Shown here: positions 23,841-32,674 of the stretch, piece by piece | Layout of the letters: every line of letters starts with the position of its first letter | Position numbering within the stretch: position 1 is the stretch's first letter | Source: JASJAR01 sp039198225 | GTDB taxonomy: Bacteria; Pseudomonadota; Alphaproteobacteria; Rhodobacterales; Rhodobacteraceae | Assembly: GCA_039198225.1 (NCBI GenBank) | Contig: JBCCTQ010000005.1 | Location: 62,001 to 126,000 of the forward strand | Direction of reading: 5' to 3' | DNA: 64,000 nucleotides | Notes under the pieces: generated by a model | The model's input: the letters and a program-made list of their open reading frames with translations, nothing else | Databases searched by the model: none | Told to the model about the DNA's origin: nothing | Translations under genes and position numbers: made by a program

Positions 23841-24338
23841 TCAGGCGCTTTCGGCTTCGAGCTCCTTAAAGAGTGCGCGGAAATTTCCCCGCGCATCGCC
23901 CGGATGGCGGACTTTCTTGGCTGCTTTCAGGTTTGCAAGGTCGTTGCCCACGACGATGAGCCCGACCATCCCCCATTCGTAATGGGGCAAGCAAATGTAG
24001 CCGTAGATCCCCGGCACGGTGAATGTCACACTCAATTCCTCGTCGAGGGCGCCGTTCCAAGGCTCGGCGCCTTCGGGGATCATCCCACGCTTTGATGCCG
24101 AATTGTGGCCCGCATCGGTGGCCAAAAATTTGACGCTGTCGCCCGATTCCACGCGCAGGATGGCGGGCTCGAAAACATTGACTTGATTGGCATCGTTGCA
24201 ATCGGCGTTGAGCATCAGCACCGAGTGTTCGCCCGGCGCGCTCTCCGCTTGACCGGTGGCCGCCAGTAGTGGCGTGGCGCCCATTAATGCGCCCATGGAA
24301 AGGGAAAAGTTTCGACGGTTAAGCATGGGAATAGGCAT
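23841..24338 (-). CDS. Pseudoazurin-like cupredoxin
   Basis: A 165-residue exported blue copper protein. The N-terminus has a twin-arginine-like start (NRRNFSLSMGALMGATPLLA) with cleavage after AATGQA. The copper ligands of pseudoazurin are in place: His in DAGHNSAS, then Cys, His and Met in CLPHYEWGM. A C-terminal extension of about 35 charged residues follows. It is the last gene of the iron-type importer operon and overlaps the ATPase gene; the start may be either of two ATGs, 24338 or 24326. Electron transfer to or from an iron or copper substrate in the periplasm is possible; its partner is not evident. Confidence 0.88.
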   Translation of the reverse strand: MPIPMLNRRNFSLSMGALMGATPLLAATGQAESAPGEHSVLMLNADCNDANQVNVFEPAILRVESGDSVKFLATDAGHNSASKRGMIPEGAEPWNGALDEELSVTFTVPGIYGYICLPHYEWGMVGLIVVGNDLANLKAAKKVRHPGDARGNFRALFKELEAESA

Positions 24339-25089
24339 GGACGACCAGATCCTCCTTGGGGCCGGTGGTGATGTGTATGTCGACGCCGTAGGTTTCGGCG
24401 ATTTCGGAACGGTGGAGAATTTCGGCGGGGGTGCCCTCGGCCAGGATTTCCCCTCGCCGCAGTAGGATCAGCCGGTCGGCAAAACGCGCTGCCAAGTTGA
24501 GGTCGTGGAGGGCCACGATGCCGATGGCCTGGCGCTCGGCGATGGCGGATTTGATCTGGCTGAGAACGCGGAGCTGGTGGTTGAGATCGAGGGCCGAGGT
24601 CGGCTCGTCAAAAAGATAGGCCTCTGATCGCCGGATCAGCGCCTGGGCAACGGAAACCATCTGCGCCTGACCTCCGGAGAGCTCGCTGATATAGGCCTCC
24701 GCCAGGTGACCGATCTCTGCGCCATGGAGCGCCTCCGCGACCGCGTCCATGTCGTCGGATGTGACGCGCCAGCCAGCGAGATTTTTTCGCGCCATCATGA
24801 CCACGTCAAACACCGTCAGCGCAGCGTTGGCTGAGAACAATTGCGGCATAAAGCAAACCCGACCCAGCCGTGCTTTGGTCGAAAGCGTGGAGAGATCGGT
24901 GCCGTTCAGTGTGACCGTCCCCTGGGCCTTCACCAAACCCGCGATGGCGCGAAACAGCGTGGATTTGCCCGAGGCATTGGGACCGATCAGGGCGGTGAAC
25001 TGACCGGGCTCCAAAGGCGCGAAGCCCGTATCCTTCAAGATCAGCCGTCGGCCGTAAGAAAACGATAGATTGCGGGCCGCAAGCGTCAT
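24319..25089 (-). CDS. Iron-type ABC transporter ATP-binding protein (FecE/HmuV-like)
   Basis: A 256-residue ATPase of the iron-chelate/haem/B12 importer family with Walker A GPNASGKST (about 36), signature LSGGQAQMVSVAQAL (about 139), Walker B YLFDEPTSALD (about 158) and HDLNLAARFADR. It overlaps the permease gene by four bases and the cupredoxin gene by about 20. With the permease and binding protein upstream it makes a complete importer. The siderophore-interacting protein alongside favours ferric siderophore over haem. Confidence 0.92.
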   Translation of the reverse strand: MTLAARNLSFSYGRRLILKDTGFAPLEPGQFTALIGPNASGKSTLFRAIAGLVKAQGTVTLNGTDLSTLSTKARLGRVCFMPQLFSANAALTVFDVVMMARKNLAGWRVTSDDMDAVAEALHGAEIGHLAEAYISELSGGQAQMVSVAQALIRRSEAYLFDEPTSALDLNHQLRVLSQIKSAIAERQAIGIVALHDLNLAARFADRLILLRRGEILAEGTPAEILHRSEIAETYGVDIHITTGPKEDLVVHAYSHA

Positions 25090-26156
25090 TGCCAGTGCCG
25101 CTTGCGTTGGCTGAGGATCAAGCTCACGAAGAAAGGGATCCCAATCAGAGAAGTGATCATGCCGATCGGGTAGACAATGCCAGGTGTGATGGCTTTCGAG
25201 GCGATCGATGTGCCCGAAAGGATCAGGGCGCCGGTCAGCGCCGAGAGCGGCAGGAAGCCCCTCTGATCTTCGCCTGCGATCATGCGGGCAATGTGTGGTG
25301 CGACGAGCCCCACAAAAGCAATTGCGCCGACGAATGAGACAGCAACCGCAGATAAAAGCGAAACACCTCCGAGCACCATCAGGCGCAAGAGGCTCACATT
25401 CACGCCCAACGCGGCGGCCTTTTCCTCACCCATGCGGAGCGCCGTAAGCGCCCAAGACCGCGAGAGGAAATACGGCAGGATCACCGCCAGGACCACCAGG
25501 CAAATGCCGACTTTTGGCCAGGTCGCGCGGGCGAGTGAGCCCAATTGCCAGAAGATCAGCTGGGCGAGTTGGAGCTCAGAGGCCCCGTATTGGAGGAAGG
25601 CCAAGAGAGCGTTGAACGTGAACATCATGGCGATGCCCATCAGAATGATCGTCTCCGGATTGGCGCCACGCATGCGCGTCACCATGAACAAAAAGAGCGA
25701 CGCGACCATCGCGAAGAAAAATGCATTCACCGTCACGAATATTGCGCCGAGGCCCGGCAGCACCGACCAACCTAGAACGATGGCGACCGCTGCGCCGAAG
25801 CTCGCGGCAGATGAGAGGCCAAGCGTGAAGGGCTCAGCCAGGGGGTTATTGAGAATGGTCTGAAGCTCGGCCCCGGCCACGCCCAGCATGGCGCCCACGA
25901 CAACGGCCATCGTGGCCACGGGCAGGCGCAGGTCCCAGATAATCACTTCTTCTTTCGGCGTGGCCACGGATGGTTGGAAAATGACATGGGCCACGCGTAA
26001 AAAGTCGAGATCAGCCGGGCCGGTGATCACGTCGATCACTACGGTTGTGAAGAGCACAAGGGCAGCGGCGGCCACAAGGGCGACCCTAAAAAAGGAGCGC
26101 CTGCGGTATGTGCCGACGATGGTGTCGACACTTGGATTGTCCGAAATCTCTGCCAT
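25086..26156 (-). CDS. Iron-type ABC transporter permease (FecCD family)
   Basis: A permease of the FecCD/BtuC family with about nine to ten helices: LRLPVATMAVVVGAMLGVAG is the typical entry, then the glycine-rich AELQTILNNPLAEPFTLGLS, and the ATPase-contacting SFVGAIAFVGLVAPHIARM (about 285). The open frame begins at 26177, but that ATG lies within a ten-pair stem-loop; the ATG at 26156 gives a normal N-terminus (MAEISDN) and 356 residues. The domain likely works as a homodimer. Confidence 0.9.
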   Translation of the reverse strand: MAEISDNPSVDTIVGTYRRRSFFRVALVAAAALVLFTTVVIDVITGPADLDFLRVAHVIFQPSVATPKEEVIIWDLRLPVATMAVVVGAMLGVAGAELQTILNNPLAEPFTLGLSSAASFGAAVAIVLGWSVLPGLGAIFVTVNAFFFAMVASLFLFMVTRMRGANPETIILMGIAMMFTFNALLAFLQYGASELQLAQLIFWQLGSLARATWPKVGICLVVLAVILPYFLSRSWALTALRMGEEKAAALGVNVSLLRLMVLGGVSLLSAVAVSFVGAIAFVGLVAPHIARMIAGEDQRGFLPLSALTGALILSGTSIASKAITPGIVYPIGMITSLIGIPFFVSLILSQRKRHWQ

Positions 26157-26165
26157 GGGGAGCAT

Positions 26166-26194
26166 GGCCCGCCGCAAGAACCACGCGGCGGGCC
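26166..26194 (-). repeat. Ten-pair stem-loop after the iron binding protein gene
   Basis: GGCCCGCCGC and GCGGCGGGCC are exact reverse complements around a nine-base loop, starting eight bases after the binding protein stop and reaching into the first codons of the longest permease frame. It is the same arrangement as after the other binding protein genes here. Confidence 0.7.
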
Positions 26195-26201
26195 GGTCTC
26201 G

Positions 26202-27347
26202 TTATTCGGCGCTCAGCCAGAATTGGCCGGAGGCCGCGTAGGGCATGAACTCGTCATGGAGCCGGTTGAACGTCTCTTGAGGATCGAGATCCTCGAAATC
26301 GTCCGGATAGAGCCATTTCGCGATCTGCTGGACCGCGACGAAATGGTACGGCGAATTGTAGAACTGGTGATAGATCGAATGGTAGTTCCCCTCTTGCACC
26401 GCCCGGAGCTCGCTAAAGCCCGGCCGCGCCGCAAGAGCCGCGATCTTTTCGGCATTTACGTTCGGGTCACCTTCGTAGCCCAAGAGTGTCGAGGTCACTT
26501 CGGGCTTTGCTTCCGCCCAATTGGCCCCAGTGCCGATGATATGGTCGGGATCGGCGTCGATCACGCCTTCCATCGAAAGGGTCACCGAATAAGCATTGGC
26601 GAGGGTTGAAGCGAAATTCTTTCCGCCAGCGAGCTCGACGAACCGCCCATAATTATAAGGCCCAAACGACCAGCAGCAGAAATCAGGCTGCCACCCGGCA
26701 GCATTTTCAACCACCACGAGCGGGCGCTCGTCGGCCGGGATCGTGTCGATGATGTTCGTCACTTTCCGCATCTCAGCGATGTAGAAATCAATGAACTTCG
26801 CCGCTCCGGCTTCTTCGCCGAGAATACGGCCGAGGATCAGGAGCGACGGGACGGTGTTTTCGGTCGCATTCCGACGGAAATCGATGAACACGACCGGCAC
26901 ACCCGCCTTGTCGAGCTTTTCGATAAGCCCGGTTTCTTCGGCTTTGAAGAGGTTCCCGCTGTCGAGAAGAACCAGGTCGGCATCGGCTTCGAGCACCGCT
27001 TCGATGCTAAAGTCGCCCGCGTAGGGATTGCCGAAATTGATCATCCGTTCAGCATCAGCCGGGAAGGCGGCTTCAAATTTGCGGAAGGCGTCGGGGTCAA
27101 ATTGAATGAGGTCGTCTTTCCATCCGACCACATTTTCAAAGGGGTTCCCGTCCGTAATCGCCGCGATGGCGTACATCATCCGGCCTTCGCCAAGGATGAT
27201 TTTGTCGGGTTGTTCGTCGAGAGTGACTTGGCGACCGGCGATGTCGGTCAGGGTCAGGGCTTCGGCCTGAGCTTCTGTTGCTGGCGTGAGCAGGGTCACG
27301 GTAGCTGCAATCGTCAAGGCAAAGCCGCTCATGAAACGCGCGTTCAT
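26202..27347 (-). CDS. Iron-type ABC transporter substrate-binding protein
   Basis: A 381-residue periplasmic protein of the FecB/BtuF type. It has a Sec signal peptide (MNARFMSGFALTIAATVTLL, cleavage after AQA), then the family opening LTLTDIAGRQVTLDEQPDKI, and a helical linker. The protein is longer than typical FecB proteins (about 300) and has extra segments, among them a Cys pair in WQPDFCCWSFGPYNYGRF that could bind metal or form a disulphide. It is the first gene of the importer operon. No Fur-type box stood out in the 97-base region upstream (27348-27444). Confidence 0.88.
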   Translation of the reverse strand: MNARFMSGFALTIAATVTLLTPATEAQAEALTLTDIAGRQVTLDEQPDKIILGEGRMMYAIAAITDGNPFENVVGWKDDLIQFDPDAFRKFEAAFPADAERMINFGNPYAGDFSIEAVLEADADLVLLDSGNLFKAEETGLIEKLDKAGVPVVFIDFRRNATENTVPSLLILGRILGEEAGAAKFIDFYIAEMRKVTNIIDTIPADERPLVVVENAAGWQPDFCCWSFGPYNYGRFVELAGGKNFASTLANAYSVTLSMEGVIDADPDHIIGTGANWAEAKPEVTSTLLGYEGDPNVNAEKIAALAARPGFSELRAVQEGNYHSIYHQFYNSPYHFVAVQQIAKWLYPDDFEDLDPQETFNRLHDEFMPYAASGQFWLSAE

Positions 27348-27444
27348 AGCGGAATCTCCTATAGGCTACACCGCCAGCGTTAATCCCGCTTCCCACCTAA
27401 TCCAAGTGAAATACTCAGTTATTGGGGCAGCCCGCTTCATTTGG

Positions 27445-28914
27445 TCAATTGGTCGCACCGCGCCCGGCGCGGCGGCCAAAGACCGATCCTGAGGTCAATC
27501 CGGAGCCTCCGGGATAGCCCCCGAAGAATACCCCGCCCACCAATTCGCCGCAGGCATAGAGCCCGGGTATCGGAGACGCGTCCTCCCGAAGGACCCGGCC
27601 TTCACCGTCGACCTTGAGCCCGCCATAGCTGAACGTGATCCCGCCGGTCACGGGATAAGCACGGAACGGGCCAGTATCGAGACGCTGGGCCCAATTCGAC
27701 TTTTTGAGCGGAAGACCCTTAGTACCTTTCCCGTCGAGTTTGGTCGGATCGAAGGGCGTCGTGTCATCGACGGCCGCGTTGTAGGCCTCGAGCGTTTTGA
27801 GCGCCGCATCCCCATCTACACCCTCGAGTTGGGGAATGAGCGCTTCGAGCGTCGGCGCCTCGACGAAGCTCGCATCATGGAACCGGTACTCGTCGTAGAG
27901 AAGGTCGAACACCTTCGAATCGAAGATCTGCCAAGCGAAATGGCCAGGTTGCTCCAAAACCGCGCGGCCAAATTGAGCGTAGGTGTAGTTGCGGAAATTA
28001 ATGCCCTCATCCACGAAACGCTCGCCCTTGGCATTGAGCATGACACCGAGGAAGTAGCAGATTTTGCGGTATTTCTTGCGTTCCTTCGGGGGCAGGTCGA
28101 GATTGCCAAAATCCTTCATGTGAAGGTCCATCGGCGTTGCGTGGCAGCCGTCAAACTTGCCATAGGCAGCGGCTCCCAAGGCGCGCGCCATCTTTAAGCC
28201 ATCGCCAGTATTGTGGGGCGTGCCGCGCACCTTGGCGACGGCCCAATCCGCTCCGAAGTGTTCCGTGCGCGCAGTTTCACTGGCTTCAAATCCGCCCGAG
28301 GCGAGAATGACCGCGTCAGCTTTGAGGTTTTCTTCGCCAACCCGGACGCCCGTGACCTTTCCGTCCTCCTCGATCAGATCGGTGACGGCTGCATCATATC
28401 GGATCGTCCCACCTAGGCGCTCGAACGCGTCGCGCTCCATCTCGAATAGCCCTACACCTTCATTCTCCGCAGCAAGCGTCAGACCGCCCCAAAAGATGAA
28501 TTTGCCGTCTTTTTCGAAGCTTTGGCGGTCGTAGATGGGCGCATAGGTCACCCCGTGCCCGGCCAACCAGCGCACCGTGTCGTAAGACTTGGAAACCAGA
28601 GCTTCCTGTTCCGGTGACAGGGGGCGACCCTCATTGAAACCTAGAAGGTCAGCGGTGAATTTCTCTTTCGTGTAACTCCCGAAATCTGTGCGCGGGATGC
28701 GCTCATCCTCGGGGTTTGATAGGAGCGGTAGGAGTTCCTCTGAGGCTTCATAGGCAAAGCGCATCGCGCCGGCCGTGTATTTCGTGTTGCCGCCGGCGAG
28801 GTCTTCGTCTGCCTTTTCGAGCATCAAGACGTTCGCCCCACCTTCGAGGGCTGCGATCCCGGCCGACATGGCCGCGTTGCCGGATCCCACCACGATAATC
28901 TGTTTCTCTGTCAT
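27445..28914 (-). CDS. tcuA: FAD-dependent tricarballylate dehydrogenase (TcuA-like)
   Basis: A 489-residue flavoprotein of the succinate dehydrogenase/fumarate reductase family. The FAD-binding start VVGSGNAAMSAGIAALEGG, the flavin segment LAGGNTKYTAGAMRFAYE and the C-terminal GLYACGELVGGVFFGGYPGG, then GLTSGSVFGRRAG, are those of TcuA, which oxidises tricarballylate to cis-aconitate. The electron-accepting partner TcuB is not in the window. It is divergent from a GntR gene across an exact 24-base palindrome and lies next to an isomerase and a tricarboxylate transporter, which supports a tricarboxylate substrate. A related flavin dehydrogenase of another polycarboxylate is the alternative. 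Confidence 0.85.
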   Translation of the reverse strand: MTEKQIIVVGSGNAAMSAGIAALEGGANVLMLEKADEDLAGGNTKYTAGAMRFAYEASEELLPLLSNPEDERIPRTDFGSYTKEKFTADLLGFNEGRPLSPEQEALVSKSYDTVRWLAGHGVTYAPIYDRQSFEKDGKFIFWGGLTLAAENEGVGLFEMERDAFERLGGTIRYDAAVTDLIEEDGKVTGVRVGEENLKADAVILASGGFEASETARTEHFGADWAVAKVRGTPHNTGDGLKMARALGAAAYGKFDGCHATPMDLHMKDFGNLDLPPKERKKYRKICYFLGVMLNAKGERFVDEGINFRNYTYAQFGRAVLEQPGHFAWQIFDSKVFDLLYDEYRFHDASFVEAPTLEALIPQLEGVDGDAALKTLEAYNAAVDDTTPFDPTKLDGKGTKGLPLKKSNWAQRLDTGPFRAYPVTGGITFSYGGLKVDGEGRVLREDASPIPGLYACGELVGGVFFGGYPGGSGLTSGSVFGRRAGRGATN

Positions 28915-28935
28915 TCCGAATCTCCGTGCTGGACG

Positions 28936-28959
28936 TTTTGTATCCGCTCGGATACAAAA
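28936..28959. promoter_or_regulatory. Perfect 24-base operator palindrome between tcuA and gntR
   Basis: TTTTGTATCC and GGATACAAAA are exact reverse complements around GCTC. The element stands 21 bases from the tcuA start and 29 bases from the preferred gntR start, the classic place for an operator of the adjacent GntR protein acting on both genes. It also argues that gntR begins at 28989 and not at the earlier codons inside or before the palindrome. Confidence 0.75.
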
Positions 28960-28988
28960 TGATCAAGAGCCAAAGCATCGAGGTTCAA

Positions 28989-29624
28989 ATGAGTCAAAAG
29001 GCGAGTGGCGAAACCGCCTACGATCTGCTCCATGGCGCGATCCGGACCGGCGTCTTTCGACCTGGCGACCGGCTTCGGGAAGAGGATGTGGGTGAAAGGC
29101 TTTCGCTGTCACGGACGCCTGTGCGTGAGGCGCTCCGACGGCTGGAGGCAGACGGCATCATCGAGCATCGGCCGCGCCAAGGCGCCGTGGTGCGCCAGCT
29201 TAGCCATAGTGAAGTGGTTGAGCTTTATGAGATGCGCGTGGTCCTAGAGCGGACGGCTGCGGAAATGGCGGCCAAACACGGCGCGGCCGCCGAGTTCGAT
29301 GCGCTCGACGATCTCAATCGAGCAATAGGTGAAGAACGCGCAAATCCAGCGCGCGCCGCAGCCATCAATCAGGATTTTCACCGGGGTCTCTACCTCGCTG
29401 GACGCAATCGGTTCCTCTTGGAGGCAGCCCGGGCCCTCAACAATTCGCTCCTTTTGCTTGGACCCACGACCTTTACCGACGAGATGCGCGTTGACGAAGT
29501 CACCACGCAGCATCGGGCCATCGTCGACGCACTCCGGGACGGGGACGGAGAAGCGGCCGGTGCCGCGGCCGAAGCGCATCTCAATACGTCCCTTCGAGAA
29601 AGGCTTAAGGCACTGGCATGCTAG
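28989..29624 (+). CDS. GntR family transcriptional regulator (FCD subfamily)
   Basis: A 211-residue regulator: winged helix at the N-terminus (AYDLLHGAIRTGVFRPGDRL, then GERLSLSRTPVREALRRLEA) and an FCD ligand domain with RAAAINQDFHRGLYLAGRN and the closing QHRAIVDALRDGD. The frame is open upstream to 28926, but the ATG at 28989 has GAGG six bases ahead and lies downstream of the palindromic operator. It probably represses tcuA and itself in the absence of a tricarboxylate inducer. Its stop overlaps the AbrB-type permease start by seven bases. Confidence 0.92.
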   Translation: MSQKASGETAYDLLHGAIRTGVFRPGDRLREEDVGERLSLSRTPVREALRRLEADGIIEHRPRQGAVVRQLSHSEVVELYEMRVVLERTAAEMAAKHGAAAEFDALDDLNRAIGEERANPARAAAINQDFHRGLYLAGRNRFLLEAARALNNSLLLLGPTTFTDEMRVDEVTTQHRAIVDALRDGDGEAAGAAAEAHLNTSLRERLKALAC

Positions 29625-30646
29625 CTTTGGCCGCGTCCTTCTTGGTCGCGCTGTCTGGCGTCGGCGCGTTTTTCGCACTCGATCTGCCGCTCCCCTGGCT
29701 CTTGGGGCCCCTGGCGGCTTCGTTGATCGCGGCCCTCCTCGGCATTCCCATGCGGGGGATAAAGCCCCTCAACGATGGGATGCGGACCATTCTCGGCGTC
29801 GCGGTTGGGGCGACGCTGACCCCAGCGGTTATCGCGACCGTGCCAAACATGGTGCCGACGCTACTTTTGATCCCGGTCATGGTCGCGGCGATCGGCGCGG
29901 TGGGCATCCCCTATTTTATGCGGATCTGGCGCTACGATTTTGCGACGGCCTATTATTCGACCATGCCGGGCGGGCTCCAGGACATGCTGGTTTTCGGCGA
30001 AGAGGCAGGCGGGAATGTGCGAACGCTTTCGCTCATCCACGCCACTCGGGTGATGGTGATTGTGGTGGCGCTGCCGTTCATCCTTCAGGGCCTCTGGGAG
30101 GCTGATCTTTCAAACCCGCCCGGTGCTCCAGCCCGCACAATTCCCGCCTATGAATTGGTGCTTATGGTCCTCTCTGCCGGTCTTGGCTGGTGGGGGGCAA
30201 AGCGGCTCGGCCTCTTCGGCGCTTCGATCCTTGGCCCATTGATCGTGGCTGCCGTCGTGACCTTGGCGGGCTTGTTGGAGAACCGTCCCCCGGCCGAAGC
30301 GATCTGGGCGGCGCAGTTTTTCATCGGGATGACGATCGGCACGAAATACGCAGGCATCACGATCTCGGAACTCCGCCGCGACGTGACAGCCGCGCTGGGG
30401 TTTTGCGCCTTGCTGATCATCCTGACGGTCGTTTTCGTCGAATTCGTCTACCAACTCGGCCTGGCACCGGGTCAGGAGGCGCTGCTGGCTTTCGCGCCAG
30501 GGGGCCAAGCGGAATTGACCGTCTTGGCCTTAATCGTCGGGGCCGATGTCGCCTTCGTGGTGGCCCACCACGTCTTGCGGATCTTTGTGGTGATCCTGGG
30601 CGCACCCGTGGCGGCCCGGTTCTTTAACCCTGTGCCTCGGGGTTGA
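29618..30646 (+). CDS. AbrB family membrane protein
   Basis: A 342-residue inner-membrane protein made of two similar halves, each opening with a helix hairpin (LPLPWLLGPLAASLIAALLG; LFGASILGPLIVAAVVTLAG) as in the AbrB family of putative transporters formerly called ammonia monooxygenase. Near the C-terminus are FAPGGQAELTVLALIVGADV and FVVAHHVLRIFVVI, the conserved PGG-x2-E and VxxHH pattern. It overlaps gntR and converges with the D-2-hydroxyacid dehydrogenase gene, their ends sharing 23 bases. It may transport a related organic acid; function in this family is poorly known. Confidence 0.87.
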   Translation: MLALAASFLVALSGVGAFFALDLPLPWLLGPLAASLIAALLGIPMRGIKPLNDGMRTILGVAVGATLTPAVIATVPNMVPTLLLIPVMVAAIGAVGIPYFMRIWRYDFATAYYSTMPGGLQDMLVFGEEAGGNVRTLSLIHATRVMVIVVALPFILQGLWEADLSNPPGAPARTIPAYELVLMVLSAGLGWWGAKRLGLFGASILGPLIVAAVVTLAGLLENRPPAEAIWAAQFFIGMTIGTKYAGITISELRRDVTAALGFCALLIILTVVFVEFVYQLGLAPGQEALLAFAPGGQAELTVLALIVGADVAFVVAHHVLRIFVVILGAPVAARFFNPVPRG

Positions 30647-31592
30647 TCATGTGGATCGGAGCGCCGTCGGCATAGGCGTTCACCTGTTCAAATATATCGC
30701 TGAATTGAAGGTCGAACTCATCTTCGGTGACATATCCGATATGGGGTGTTGGAAGGACATTGGAGTGCCGAAGAAGGGGATGGGCAGTGTCGCGCAAGGG
30801 CTCTGTGTCAAACACGTCAACGGCGGCGAATATCCGACCGCGCGCGATTTCAGCCTCGAGCGCTCCTTCTGCGACAAGTCCTGAGCGCGATGTGTTCACG
30901 AAAAGCGCGCGGTCTTGCATCTGGGCGAGGTCATCCAAGGTGACGATGCCGCGCGTTGTGGGTTTGAGCCGGACATGGAGGCTGACGATGTCCGATGTTG
31001 CGAAAAAGGCGTTGCGGCTGTCGGCAACCGGCTGCCCGTCGGCTTTGGCGCGGGCGCGGCCCTCTTCGGATGACCACCATTGGACTTTCATCCCGAGGGC
31101 GGAGGCGTATTCGGCCACAGCTCCGGCAATCCGGCCGTAGCCGTAAAGCCCGAGTGTCCGGCCGCGGAGCGTCCGCCCGACGCCCATTTGCCAACCCCCC
31201 GATCGGATCGAAGCGACTTGCTCGGGGATTTGACGGTAGGAGGCGAGGATGAGCGCAAGCGTGTGCTCGGCGGCGGCATAGGACGGGGTGCCGGAATGCA
31301 TGTTGGAACAGAGCAAGACGCCGTTTTCGGTACAGGCCTCCAAGTCAACATGGGGGTAGACGCTGCGCTGCGAGATCAGCTTGAGCCGGGGGAGCTGTTC
31401 CAAAAGGCCTCGGCCAATGCGCGTCCGTTCGCGAAAGAGGACCAGGGCTTCGGCTTCAGATACCCTCCCGGCGAGGCGCACAGGATCCGGCTCGTGATCG
31501 GTCCAAACGGTCACGTCGTGGCCGTCTAACAGCCGATAACAGGGGAGATCACGGAGCGTGTCGAACCAATCGTCGAGGATATGGACTTTCAC
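30624..31592 (-). CDS. D-2-hydroxyacid dehydrogenase family protein
   Basis: A 322-residue NAD-dependent dehydrogenase. The Rossmann motif is LGLYGYGRIAGAVAEYAS (about 155). The catalytic Arg is in VNTSRSGLV (about 235), the Glu in DVFDTEPL (about 263) and the His in PTPHIGYVTEDEFD (about 283), so the full triad is present. It would reduce a 2-oxoacid to a D-2-hydroxyacid or the reverse. It overlaps the isomerase gene by four bases (ATGA), so it belongs to the tct operon and likely acts on a breakdown product of the imported acid. Confidence 0.9.
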   Translation of the reverse strand: MKVHILDDWFDTLRDLPCYRLLDGHDVTVWTDHEPDPVRLAGRVSEAEALVLFRERTRIGRGLLEQLPRLKLISQRSVYPHVDLEACTENGVLLCSNMHSGTPSYAAAEHTLALILASYRQIPEQVASIRSGGWQMGVGRTLRGRTLGLYGYGRIAGAVAEYASALGMKVQWWSSEEGRARAKADGQPVADSRNAFFATSDIVSLHVRLKPTTRGIVTLDDLAQMQDRALFVNTSRSGLVAEGALEAEIARGRIFAAVDVFDTEPLRDTAHPLLRHSNVLPTPHIGYVTEDEFDLQFSDIFEQVNAYADGAPIHMINPEAQG

Positions 31593-32674
31593 GACCAGAC
31601 GGCCTTCGGCACAAAAAGATCGCCCGAGGCCAGCTTTCTCGCGGTGCGCACAAGGCCGGCGGAGTTGACTTCGAAACCGTTCGGGCCGTCCGTCGTGTCC
31701 ATAATGACTTCAAGGATGCCCATTGGGTGTTCGAGGCGCATCAAGGTGGGGTTCGTATTGGGGCGGGGTGTGATCCCATCGGCCACCGTGCCGGGGCAGA
31801 GAAGGCAGGCGGAGAGACATTGGGACCCAGTGACCGCCAATGACGGGTGGCAGTTTTTTGGCATGAAATAGCGGGTGAGTGCGGTGCCGCCTGCCGCGGC
31901 TGGGGCCACCAGCCCGAATTTCGGCGTCACCGATTGGGAAACATCGCCCATCCCCATGCGCCGCCCCGCCTCAATCCGGATAGGTTCCATCCGCTCGTAA
32001 AACGCCCGGTTCTGGTCGATCTCTTCGGCCGATTCCTGGCCCGAAAGCCCGAAGTCGGCGGCCCGGGCAATGACCATCGGCATGGCCACATCCATGCAGG
32101 TCACCTCGATGCCGTCGATCTCATCGACCTTGTTGCCGGTCGGAAACATCGCTCCCGTCGCACCACCCGCCACGTCCATGAACAAAAGCTCAATCGGCGC
32201 GGCTGTCCCAGGTACACCGTCAATCTGCGCCGGGCCGCCATAGCGCACGCTACCTTCCGGCGTTTCGACCCGCGAGATCACCCGAGCGCCGGTATTCACC
32301 GCGCGAATTTTGACGTCAGTGACGTCGCCCGACGGCTCGACCAAGCCCATCTCCAGCGCCGCGGGGCCCACGCCGACGAGGATATTGCCGCAGGTCGGTT
32401 TAAAATCGACGCGCCCATCTTCCACACCCACTTGGGCAAAGAAATAGTCGATATCGGCCCAATCTTCTTCCGAGGCTGAGAGCATTGCGACCTTCGTCGT
32501 TACCGCAGCTCCGCCGCCGATCCCATCTATGTTTAACGGATGGCCCGAGCCCACCGCGGCCACGAGAACACGGGCGAGATCGTCCCGGTCTTCGGGAAGA
32601 TCGCTCCGGCGCATATACGGCCCCCGCGAGGTGCCCCCCCGCATGAAAAGAAAGGGGATTGCTGTCTGCGTCAC
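31589..32674 (-). CDS. PrpF/GalD-type isomerase (oxalomesaconate tautomerase/aconitate isomerase family)
   Basis: A 361-residue protein of the PrpF family. The GalD-like opening PFLFMRGGTSRGPYMRRSDL and NIDGIGGGAAVTTKVAMLS is clear, followed by FKPTCGNILVGVGPAALE, with the conserved Cys of the first domain, and SLAVTGSQCLSACLL in the second. The start is a GTG at 32674 overlapping the TctA stop (GTGA); the longer frame upstream is a shadow. The family moves the double bond of aconitate-like acids. Next to TcuA and a tricarboxylate importer, isomerisation of aconitate isomers is the likely job. Confidence 0.85.
   Translation of the reverse strand: MTQTAIPFLFMRGGTSRGPYMRRSDLPEDRDDLARVLVAAVGSGHPLNIDGIGGGAAVTTKVAMLSASEEDWADIDYFFAQVGVEDGRVDFKPTCGNILVGVGPAALEMGLVEPSGDVTDVKIRAVNTGARVISRVETPEGSVRYGGPAQIDGVPGTAAPIELLFMDVAGGATGAMFPTGNKVDEIDGIEVTCMDVAMPMVIARAADFGLSGQESAEEIDQNRAFYERMEPIRIEAGRRMGMGDVSQSVTPKFGLVAPAAAGGTALTRYFMPKNCHPSLAVTGSQCLSACLLCPGTVADGITPRPNTNPTLMRLEHPMGILEVIMDTTDGPNGFEVNSAGLVRTARKLASGDLFVPKAVWS

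Noticed and set aside
24319..27347. Haem importer (HmuTUV)
   Set aside because: No haem degradation or HmuS gene is near, and the siderophore-interacting protein next door favours ferric siderophore; the substrate remains open.
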